From Saprospiraceae bacterium (GTDB lineage: Bacteria; Bacteroidota; Bacteroidia; Chitinophagales; Saprospiraceae), in contig JADKCC010000002.1 of NCBI GenBank assembly GCA_016714785.1, positions 62,001 to 126,000 on the forward strand: a stretch of DNA of 64,000 nucleotides, written 5' to 3'. Of this stretch, positions 1 to 7,254 are shown one piece after another (positions within the stretch are counted from its first letter, which is position 1; every line of letters begins with the position of its first letter). The notes under the pieces were generated by a model that ran no database searches, was not told the DNA's origin, and saw only the letters and a program-made list of their open reading frames with translations. The position numbers and the translations under genes were made by a program.

Positions 1-1
1 T

Positions 2-301
2 AATCCAGCATTTACGATATATGGGATGGGCGTGCGCAAAGAATTTAAAAACTCAAGTATAGGACTTACCTTGATAGAACCCTTTAATGCAGACAAGTTT
101 TTCAAATCCAATGTAGAGACTGATGCATTTGTCCAAAAAACTTCTTTTAGCATACCTTTCCGAAGTATTGGTGTAAACTTCCGTTATAAATTCGGTAACG
201 TGGACTTCAAAGAGCGTAAATCAAAAGTAAAAAATACCGATCAAAAACAAGGACAGGATAATCAAGGAGGCGGAATAGGTACAGGAAATCAAGGGTCATA
301 G
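2..301 (+). CDS. C-terminal fragment of an outer-membrane beta-barrel protein
   Basis: The reading frame is open from the window edge, so this is the 3' end of a longer gene. The last ~100 residues alternate polar and aromatic residues and contain GVNFRYKFGNVDFKER followed by a Lys/Gln/Gly-rich tail. That ending is typical of Bacteroidota outer-membrane barrels of the TonB-receptor-like OMP_b-brl type. The final barrel strand is predicted just before the tail, which should lie in the periplasm. Substrate cannot be told from this fragment. A methionine at 26 is internal and not a start. Family assignment is by pattern only. Confidence 0.6.
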   Translation, partial: NPAFTIYGMGVRKEFKNSSIGLTLIEPFNADKFFKSNVETDAFVQKTSFSIPFRSIGVNFRYKFGNVDFKERKSKVKNTDQKQGQDNQGGGIGTGNQGS

Positions 302-331
302 AAAATAAATTCATTTTTTTGTAAATTAAAC

Positions 332-362
332 TTGACTTATTGTAAATTTAGCTTTACTTTTG
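332..362 (+). promoter_or_regulatory. Bacteroidota-type promoter of the membrane protein/XRE pair
   Basis: TTG at 332-334, then exactly 20 nt, then TACTTTTG at 355-362. This fits the Bacteroidota consensus (-33 TTG, -7 TAnnTTTG). It leaves a short leader before the ATG at 395. It is embedded in a 19-bp direct repeat (320-338 and 341-359, 16 of 19 identical, 21-bp period) and overlaps the inverted repeat at 359-395. Confidence 0.6.
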
Positions 363-395
363 TACATATTTACTAAATTAAACAGTATGTACAAA
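359..395. promoter_or_regulatory. Inverted-repeat operator candidate over the start site
   Basis: Perfect 10-bp arms, TTTGTACATA at 359-368 and TATGTACAAA at 386-395, are separated by 17 bp. They overlap the -7 box and reach the first base of the start codon. Their position suits repression by the XRE protein encoded downstream in the same unit; that link is inference. Confidence 0.5.
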
Positions 396-787
396 TGAAC
401 AGACTCCTTACTAATACCAAGGCTATAGGTATTCTATCTTTTTTGATGCCAGTAACTTATATTATTGGCAAAATAATACTAAAAAGATTTTCTGAAAATA
501 CCGCTTTGTGCTTGTTTTCCATGTTAGTGCCTCTCATTTTAATTTTGGCACTAACTTATATTCAATATCATAAATTACAAACGGATGACGAAGTGGAGGT
601 AAGAGTCAATTTAGAAACGAGTTATATCTCGTTTGGCCTGATAATTTTGCTTTATATGGTCAATGAATATAATCAGATATATATGAATTGGGACATTGAT
701 TATGTTTTAATATTTCTATTAGGAAGCCTTTTGGTGCATTATTTTGTAAAGAAAAAATATGGTCTAAGAGATGAAGAACAATATTAA
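395..787 (+). CDS. Small integral membrane protein paired with an XRE regulator
   Basis: 130 residues with about four hydrophobic segments (roughly residues 10-28, 38-55, 75-92 and 100-116) and a charged C-terminus (KKKYGLRDEEQY). I do not recognise a named family. The gene overlaps the following XRE gene by 17 nt, so the two are translated together. A small polytopic membrane protein coupled to a ~65-residue Cro-like regulator is a common bacterial arrangement in which the membrane partner is thought to modulate the regulator. That role is inferred from context. The gene has its own promoter and operator immediately upstream. Confidence 0.7.
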   Translation: MNRLLTNTKAIGILSFLMPVTYIIGKIILKRFSENTALCLFSMLVPLILILALTYIQYHKLQTDDEVEVRVNLETSYISFGLIILLYMVNEYNQIYMNWDIDYVLIFLLGSLLVHYFVKKKYGLRDEEQY

Positions 788-968
788 AATAGAGCGATCG
801 CGACATAATATCACACAAGCAGATCTTGCCGAAGTCGTAGGGATAAGTCGTCAGTCAATCAATTCTATAGAAACAGGAAAATTTATACCTTCAGTAGTTT
901 TAGCAATCAAAATCAGTCAATATTTTAAGTTGCCTGTAGAAGACGTATTTATACTGGAAGATCTTTAA
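771..968 (+). CDS. XRE/Cro-family transcriptional regulator
   Basis: A 65-residue protein that is almost entirely one helix-turn-helix domain: the segment ITQADLAEVVGISRQSINSIE is the HTH, followed by IPSVVLAIKISQYFKLPVEDVF, typical of the short YozG-like regulators. The start overlaps the membrane-protein gene by 17 nt, which indicates translational coupling. It probably binds the repeats at 320-395 and controls its own unit. No ligand domain is present, so any signal must come from the membrane partner or another protein. Confidence 0.85.
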   Translation: MKNNIKIERSRHNITQADLAEVVGISRQSINSIETGKFIPSVVLAIKISQYFKLPVEDVFILEDL

Positions 969-1055
969 TTAAAAACCCAATTCACACCATTATATCCACA
1001 TCCATCGGAAATAGCTTGCAGTACTTAGTGGTTTGTATTTACTTTGTTGGTAAAT

Positions 1056-2669
1056 ATGAATGTTATGAATAAGTCAATTTGGTATAGTTTGATAATTGGA
1101 GCGGTAGCAACCTATTTTTATTTAGGTTATAGTTTCTCTGCAAGGTGGAAAGAAAGCCAAAAGTATACTAAAAAGATAACTTTAGATAAATATAGAAAAC
1201 AGTCTCCTGTATTAAATCTTAAAGATACTCGCCAAGGTGATTTTTATGTAATCATAGACTCTCTGAAAAACAGAAAATATTTTCGTGTCATAGGTCTTAC
1301 TTCAGATTCTTTATTGTGTGTAAATTATGGCAATGATGCTAGTTTACTACCTCAAAATGTTAACTTTTCAGCGTATTCAATTGAAACCAAATTCATTGAT
1401 AAATATGTGAGTTGGGTAGATGAGTTAATGCAAAATGATGATAATTTCAATGCAAAACTGGATTTTTTAAATAATAAAGATCTGGATTCTATACTTATCA
1501 CACATACAGTGATCGGTTATACGTCTTATCAAAAACCATATTTAAATACAAGACAACTATCAACTGAATTTATGATAGGAAATCCAATCCTATTACTTTT
1601 ATTAATACTAGGTGTTTCATGTTTCTTATTCATCTTTGAGAATTTAATAAATCTTTATATACACAAGAGAAAAGAAGTAACTAGATGGTTTGTGATTTTA
1701 ATGATCATTTATTCCTATTCACTTTTTCATTACAGTTTTAGGATTACTTTTTTAAGTTGCACCTTAGTTTTTATTATCTTTCAATATTTAAATCTAAGAA
1801 TATTCCGCTACTCATTTGAAAAAAAGGAGTTCTTAAAATATTCTATTATTGTAACTCTGGGACTACTTTTTCAAGTTTTATTTTGGATGACTAACGATTC
1901 CTTTTTATCTGTAAAAGCGGATGACAATCACAATTTTGATTTAATTTATAGTGTTTTACGTCAATCATTTATATTTTGGACAACAATCGCAACCGCCAAT
2001 TTCCTTCATAATCTAATACGATATATTTATACTCTCCGTCGCAAATCCAAACAATTACAAGCTGTCACATCCGATGCACAGTTATCCGCAGATGCGTTAC
2101 AACAATCTGAAACCCATGTCAACAGCCATTTTCTATACAATTCTCTGCACTCCATTGCCGCTTTGGCACCTGTAGCACCTGTCAAAACCGAAACACTCGC
2201 CCTCTCTCTTGCCAAATACTACAGATATACTACCAATAGAAATGACGAAACATGGGTCGAAATCAAGAAAGAAGTGGAAGCTCTGACGGCTTATCTCGAA
2301 GTAGAAAAAATCAGAATGGGCGAAAAACTCAAATATTCTTTTGATATCGCGGATGAAAGTATATCTTTTAAAGTGCCTAAATTCCTGCTTCTGCCATTGG
2401 TAGAAAATGCCATAAAATATGGGTATAATTCAGAAAGTGACATCACTCAAATTAAGATTGTGGTTTTAAAAATGGATGATAACACGCTAAAAATATCTGT
2501 TTGTGAGAGCGGCCACCCTTTTAGTGATACTTTGGAAATTGGTATAGGAATCAGACATGTAAAAGATATGTTGAAACGATTTTATCCTGAGACACACTCC
2601 ATCAGCTTCATCAATGAGCCAGTAAAGTGTGTGGAGATAGTGTTGAATACGAAAAAAGTCAATCAATGA
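1056..2669 (+). CDS. LytS-type sensor histidine kinase, first of three
   Basis: Membrane sensor kinase. One N-terminal membrane helix (residues ~8-27), an extracytoplasmic segment of ~140 residues, several more membrane helices (~175-330), then His_kinase (PF06580) and HATPase domains. The phosphoacceptor is His358 in HVNSHFLYNSLHS; the usual Asn-Pro-His reads Asn-Ser-His here. N-box LVENAIKYGY and G-box GIGIRHV are present. I chose ATG 1056; a TTG at 1044 and an ATG at 1065 are alternatives. The stop overlaps the next start (ATGA), so the three kinases are translationally coupled. No response regulator is adjacent; the nearest LytTR regulator is at 10223. Confidence 0.85.
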   Translation: MNVMNKSIWYSLIIGAVATYFYLGYSFSARWKESQKYTKKITLDKYRKQSPVLNLKDTRQGDFYVIIDSLKNRKYFRVIGLTSDSLLCVNYGNDASLLPQNVNFSAYSIETKFIDKYVSWVDELMQNDDNFNAKLDFLNNKDLDSILITHTVIGYTSYQKPYLNTRQLSTEFMIGNPILLLLLILGVSCFLFIFENLINLYIHKRKEVTRWFVILMIIYSYSLFHYSFRITFLSCTLVFIIFQYLNLRIFRYSFEKKEFLKYSIIVTLGLLFQVLFWMTNDSFLSVKADDNHNFDLIYSVLRQSFIFWTTIATANFLHNLIRYIYTLRRKSKQLQAVTSDAQLSADALQQSETHVNSHFLYNSLHSIAALAPVAPVKTETLALSLAKYYRYTTNRNDETWVEIKKEVEALTAYLEVEKIRMGEKLKYSFDIADESISFKVPKFLLLPLVENAIKYGYNSESDITQIKIVVLKMDDNTLKISVCESGHPFSDTLEIGIGIRHVKDMLKRFYPETHSISFINEPVKCVEIVLNTKKVNQ

Positions 2670-4261
2670 AAAGAATCTCTATTTACTCAGCAATTATTAT
2701 TTCCGTTGGCCTTTCTTTTATTTTTTGGGATTTTTATAAAAGTTACGACCTTATAAATAATGATCATCATTATTATAAAAGTAGTTTAGATTTCAGTAAT
2801 ACTGCAAAAAATCAAATCTGTGTAGTTAAAAATGCAAAAGAAAAGATAAGTTATTTCAGACTAGAAGGATTCACATCAGACCATCAATTGTGTGTGAGAT
2901 TTGGCAATCAGCCAGCATTAATACCATTGAGTGAGTTGGAAAAAATTATCTATTCATCTGATGGAAAACAAATCCACGTGACTCACAGATGGGTAAGTGA
3001 TCTTTTTAATGATCCTACTGCTTGGCGAAATGAACTGACAATCATCTCCCAAAACCAAATAGACGATATCAATGCCAAAAATAAAGTATTCTGTTATAAA
3101 AGTCATTACCCGAGAGGTGAAAAACCTAATGCAATTTATTTACTACCACTGAATATAACGTTTCTTTTAGTTGTAGCAATATTGATATTTTTAATTTTGG
3201 CAGTAAACGATTTTATTTCGAGCACTAAGAATATTGTCTCTTTAGTATCCATTATTGTTGCATCTGTTTTAGTAGCATGGTTGTTTTCGGCATCTACTTT
3301 TTCTACACTCTTTTATGTCTTTTTGGTTAAAAATTTGCTTACATTTTTATTGTTATATCATTTAATAAAGGTCGTTAATAGAAAAACAAAAATATATGAC
3401 TTTGGTAAAAGGGAATTTGTAAAGTTCCTGTTTATCGCCGCATTCGGTTTCTTTGGCGAATTGTTGGGTGGCGGACTATTTAATTATATTTATTTTGATT
3501 TTTTTGAATTTGGTGGAGGTTTAATGTATGAGTTTGGTAACTTTTCCAATGTACTTGGTTGGTTTAAATTCTGGATCTTTTTCGCTGTAGCCAATTTTAT
3601 GAGCAATCTTACTTCCTATGTCATGGCTCTCAGAAAAGAAGAAAAAATGTTCAAACTACAAAAATCAGAAGGTACTTTAACTTCTTCCACCCTAGCATCC
3701 ATTCAATCCCGCATCAACCCACATTTTCTATACAACGCGCTCAATAGCATCGCATCACTCGCCCGTACAGAACCACAAAAGACTGAAGAAATGGCGCTCC
3801 AATTGGCAAAATTTTATGATCAATGTAGCGATATTAGGTCAAAGCCAATGATAACATTAGCAGAAGAACTAGAGATATTAAAGTCATATTTAAAAATTGA
3901 AAAAATCAGATTTGGTGATCGTCTCCAAGTAATATTGCCGACTGATGATGATGTTCTGGAATGTATTATACCATCTTTTACGCTACAACCGATCGTAGAA
4001 AATGCCATAAAATATGGTTACAGTTCAGAAGAAAATGTCATACACATACGTATCACTGCAGAAACTAATGAAAACTCGCTTACACTTCGTGTTTATGATA
4101 GTGGTCCACCCTTTTCAGCAAATATGCATTCCGGGTATGGCCTGAGTAGTATTGGCAAAAAACTCAAAGTATTGTTTCCCGAGAGACATACAATAAGTTT
4201 TATCAATGAGCCAGAAAAGTGTGTGGAGATTGTGTTGAACAATTATAATAAAGTCAAATGA
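2666..4261 (+). CDS. LytS-type sensor histidine kinase, second of three
   Basis: Same architecture as its neighbours: N-terminal helix, extracytoplasmic domain with the shared motif CVRFGNQPALIP, a four- to five-helix membrane block, then His_kinase and HATPase. Phosphoacceptor His353 lies in canonical INPHFLYNALNS; N-box IVENAIKYGY and G-box SGYGLSSIG follow. The start is the ATG of an ATGA overlap with the preceding stop. An upstream in-frame ATG at 2627 lies inside the previous gene and gives a tail without a signal anchor. The kinase half is nearly identical to that of the third kinase, while the sensor halves differ strongly. Confidence 0.88.
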   Translation: MKRISIYSAIIISVGLSFIFWDFYKSYDLINNDHHYYKSSLDFSNTAKNQICVVKNAKEKISYFRLEGFTSDHQLCVRFGNQPALIPLSELEKIIYSSDGKQIHVTHRWVSDLFNDPTAWRNELTIISQNQIDDINAKNKVFCYKSHYPRGEKPNAIYLLPLNITFLLVVAILIFLILAVNDFISSTKNIVSLVSIIVASVLVAWLFSASTFSTLFYVFLVKNLLTFLLLYHLIKVVNRKTKIYDFGKREFVKFLFIAAFGFFGELLGGGLFNYIYFDFFEFGGGLMYEFGNFSNVLGWFKFWIFFAVANFMSNLTSYVMALRKEEKMFKLQKSEGTLTSSTLASIQSRINPHFLYNALNSIASLARTEPQKTEEMALQLAKFYDQCSDIRSKPMITLAEELEILKSYLKIEKIRFGDRLQVILPTDDDVLECIIPSFTLQPIVENAIKYGYSSEENVIHIRITAETNENSLTLRVYDSGPPFSANMHSGYGLSSIGKKLKVLFPERHTISFINEPEKCVEIVLNNYNKVK

Positions 4262-5874
4262 AAAAAATTTCTATTTATCTTTTCGTCATTATTCTCATTG
4301 GTTTAGCATCAATTATTGCTTTACCTTATTACCAAATTAAAAAAAACAATGACGAGTTTAAATATCGCTTAAGTAAATTTCATTTTAACTCTGCCCTTAA
4401 GAATGATTTAGGTTTTTTCAAAGATAAGATTGGCAAATTACACTATTTTAATATTTTAGGAAAAACTGATGATAATAAAATATGTATGCGATATGGTAAA
4501 GAGTCTCCTGTCATTCCAAAAACCACTCTTTTGGAAATTCCTCTTTTAAAAGATGATACAAGTGAGGTTGATATAATTCTAAATGTCAATATTTTTCAGT
4601 TTAAAGAAGCCAATTTTTGGAATAAAGCCATACATGTGCTACCCGAAACAGACAATCAAAAAATAAATATCGAAAATAATGAAACCTATTATAGCCTAAG
4701 AAAACCAAATGGTATATATTTTTATAGTGGAATAATCATCATTTTAGTCACTCTATTGATTCCCACATATTTGTTAACCTTGCTGCTTACCTATTTTAAT
4801 AAGTATATAAAATTAAAATTATTTGTGTCAATTGATCTGATAAAATATATTGCTATAATCTTCACTTCATTTTTTGTAGCTTATTATTTTATAAACTCTG
4901 ACAAAAATTTTATAACTTTTAAAAATTTTATTGTCAAAAACCTGATTACATTCTTTCTTATATTTTACCTAATAAAGTTTATAAATAAAAAATTCAGTTC
5001 GTACGAATTTGGCAAACTCGAACTTATCAAATTTTCTTTTATTCTTGTTGGAAGTTTCACTTTAGAACTATTGGGAGATCTTTGCTGTAATTATGTATCA
5101 ATAATTTTAGATTGTTGTAAAGATGGTTGCTACTTCTATAAATTTGGCAAATTTTCAAATGTACTTGGATGGTTGCAATTTTGGACTTACTTTAGTTTTA
5201 TTAACTTTTTAAGCAATCTCACTATGTTTACTTGGGATCTAAGAAAAAAAGAAAAAATGTTCAAACTACAAAAATCAGAAGGTACTTTAGCTTCTTCCAC
5301 CCTAGCATCCATCCAATCTCGCATCAATCCACATTTCCTTTACAACGCACTGAATAGTATCGCATCTCTTGCACGCACAGAACCACGAAAGACAGAAGAA
5401 ATGGCACTCCAATTGGCAAAATTTTATGAACAATGTAGCGATATCAAATCAAAGCCATTGATAACTTTAGCAGAAGAACTAGAGATATTAAAGTCATATT
5501 TAAAAATTGAAAAAGTAAGATTTGGCGATCGACTGCAGGTGATATTACCTACTGATGATGCCGTTATGGAAACGATGATACCATCCTTTACCCTACAACC
5601 GATCGTAGAAAACGCCATAAAGTATGGATATAGTACAGATGAAAATGTGATCTATATTCGCATCACAGCCGAAACAAATGCTAAGTCATTTACACTTCGT
5701 ATTTATGATAGTGGTCCACCTTTCTCAAATAAAATGCACTCGGGTTATGGACTCAATAGCATTGCCAAAAAACTCAAGGTATTGTTTCCCGAGAGACATA
5801 CAATAAGCTTTATCAATGAGCCAGAAAAGTGTGTGGAGATTGTACTTGACATGAAATCTAATGAAATGAGTTAA
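4258..5874 (+). CDS. LytS-type sensor histidine kinase, third of three
   Basis: 538 residues: one N-terminal membrane helix, an extracytoplasmic region with the family motif CMRYGKESPVIP, a membrane block at ~155-310, His_kinase with His359 in INPHFLYNALNS, and HATPase with IVENAIKYGY and SGYGLNSIA. It starts in an ATGA overlap with the second kinase. Extra cysteines in the last membrane block (DLCCNY, LDCCKDGC) are absent from its paralogs. It presumably phosphorylates a LytTR-type regulator. The three sensors may read related signals because the ~100-residue outer domain keeps the same core motif. Confidence 0.88.
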   Translation: MKKISIYLFVIILIGLASIIALPYYQIKKNNDEFKYRLSKFHFNSALKNDLGFFKDKIGKLHYFNILGKTDDNKICMRYGKESPVIPKTTLLEIPLLKDDTSEVDIILNVNIFQFKEANFWNKAIHVLPETDNQKINIENNETYYSLRKPNGIYFYSGIIIILVTLLIPTYLLTLLLTYFNKYIKLKLFVSIDLIKYIAIIFTSFFVAYYFINSDKNFITFKNFIVKNLITFFLIFYLIKFINKKFSSYEFGKLELIKFSFILVGSFTLELLGDLCCNYVSIILDCCKDGCYFYKFGKFSNVLGWLQFWTYFSFINFLSNLTMFTWDLRKKEKMFKLQKSEGTLASSTLASIQSRINPHFLYNALNSIASLARTEPRKTEEMALQLAKFYEQCSDIKSKPLITLAEELEILKSYLKIEKVRFGDRLQVILPTDDAVMETMIPSFTLQPIVENAIKYGYSTDENVIYIRITAETNAKSFTLRIYDSGPPFSNKMHSGYGLNSIAKKLKVLFPERHTISFINEPEKCVEIVLDMKSNEMS

Positions 5875-5951
5875 AAAGGTGTTAAAATATTGTAGTATAT
5901 AACGACTTTAAAATAAAATTCTAATTTTGTACAACTTTAAAATTATTTATT

Positions 5952-6926
5952 ATGAAACAGTTTTTATTTTTACTACCCATTCTATTGCTTTTCACAAAGA
6001 TTAGTTCAGCACAAAATGCGCTTTACAAACAGTATGCAAAGGAGGCAGACTCCCTCTATGATGCAAAAGATTATTTAAAATCTGCGCAAAAATTTTATGA
6101 GGCATTTAAAATAAATGGTTGGAAAGGAACATCTAGTGATCGTTACAATGCAGCATGTTCTTGGGCCTTGGCTGGTATTCCTGATAGCGCTTTTTTTCAG
6201 TTAGATCGGATTGCTACCAAGTCAAATTATACTAACATTGGGCATATCACCAATGATACCGATCTTAATTCCTTACATGATGATAATAGGTGGCAGCCAT
6301 TACTTGCAATTATTAAGGGAAATAAAGAAAAAGAAGAAGCCAATCTGGACAAGACTTTGGTTGCCATTTTAGATACCGTTTATATAGAAGATCAGAAATA
6401 TAGACAACAAATAAATGATATAGAATCAAAATTCGGATGGAAATCTAACGAAATGCAGTCTCTTTGGAAAATTATACAAGAAAAAGACTCCATCAATCTG
6501 ATAAAAGTCTGCAAGATCCTTGATGCTCATGGTTGGCCAGGTCCTGATGTGGTAGGAAGACAAGGTAGTTCTGCAATATTTCTTGTGATCCAACATTCAG
6601 AATTGCCTATCCAAGAAAAATATTTGCCCCTCATGAGGGAAGCAGTAAAAAACAATAAAGCTCCGGGTAGTAATCTTGCATTACTAGAAGATCGTGTCGC
6701 ACTGAGACAAGGCAAAAGACAAATTTATGGTAGTCAGGTGGGAAGAGATAATGAGTCGGGACAACACTACGTACTACCTTTAGATGACCCTGACAATGTA
6801 GATCAACGTCGTGCTTCAGTCGGCTTGCCACCATTAGCAGATTATGTGAGCAATTGGCAAATAAAATGGGATCCTGCACAATACATAAAAGACTTACCAG
6901 CCATTGAAGCCAAACAAAAAAAGTAA
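5952..6926 (+). CDS. Exported TPR-like protein with DUF6624 domain
   Basis: A signal peptide (MKQFLFLLPILLLFTKISSAQ) is followed by a helical repeat region (residues ~22-120; ADSLYDAKDYLKSAQKFYEAF resembles a TPR). A C-terminal DUF6624 domain (~140-300) has the hallmark GWPGPDVVGRQGSSAIFLVIQH and the later LLEDRVALRQGKRQIYGSQ. The function of DUF6624 is unknown. The protein is probably periplasmic. A TAnnTTTG-like box (TAATTTTG, 5922-5929) precedes it, so it may be transcribed apart from the kinases. Confidence 0.75.
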   Translation: MKQFLFLLPILLLFTKISSAQNALYKQYAKEADSLYDAKDYLKSAQKFYEAFKINGWKGTSSDRYNAACSWALAGIPDSAFFQLDRIATKSNYTNIGHITNDTDLNSLHDDNRWQPLLAIIKGNKEKEEANLDKTLVAILDTVYIEDQKYRQQINDIESKFGWKSNEMQSLWKIIQEKDSINLIKVCKILDAHGWPGPDVVGRQGSSAIFLVIQHSELPIQEKYLPLMREAVKNNKAPGSNLALLEDRVALRQGKRQIYGSQVGRDNESGQHYVLPLDDPDNVDQRRASVGLPPLADYVSNWQIKWDPAQYIKDLPAIEAKQKK

Positions 6927-7254
6927 ACCTGTATTGTTAATTCTGTGGTATTGGATCAGCAAATAATGATTTATATTTTACTACTCAAAATCTAAATTTA
7001 TCACCAGCTAATTCAATAAATCACCTGCAAAAAAGAGTATTAAATTGGCAAATAAGCTACGTTTATGGGAATATAAGCAAAAAATTTATAGAATTTTTTT
7101 TAAAATATCTCTATCGTTAAAAATATTATGTTTATATTTGCTGTTCTAATTGTGAAGCTACTTTGAATAGTAGCTTGATCTAACAATGAGAATAGTATAT
7201 AGCACCTAAAACAACGTACGTTGTTATTTTTTTAATTAACTTTAATTAGGTGCC
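6927..7254. promoter_or_regulatory. Intergenic region with structured leader of the protease gene
   Basis: A -7-like box TATATTTG lies at 7133-7140. Downstream there is a hairpin AAGCTACT/AGTAGCTT (7155-7176), a perfect 16-bp palindrome AACAACGTACGTTGTT (7210-7225), and outer arms GCACCTAA (7202-7209) and TTAGGTGC (7246-7253). The outer arms enclose the palindrome and close one base before the ATG at 7255. No -33 TTG was found at the proper distance. 6927-7130 shows nothing else recognisable. Confidence 0.45.
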
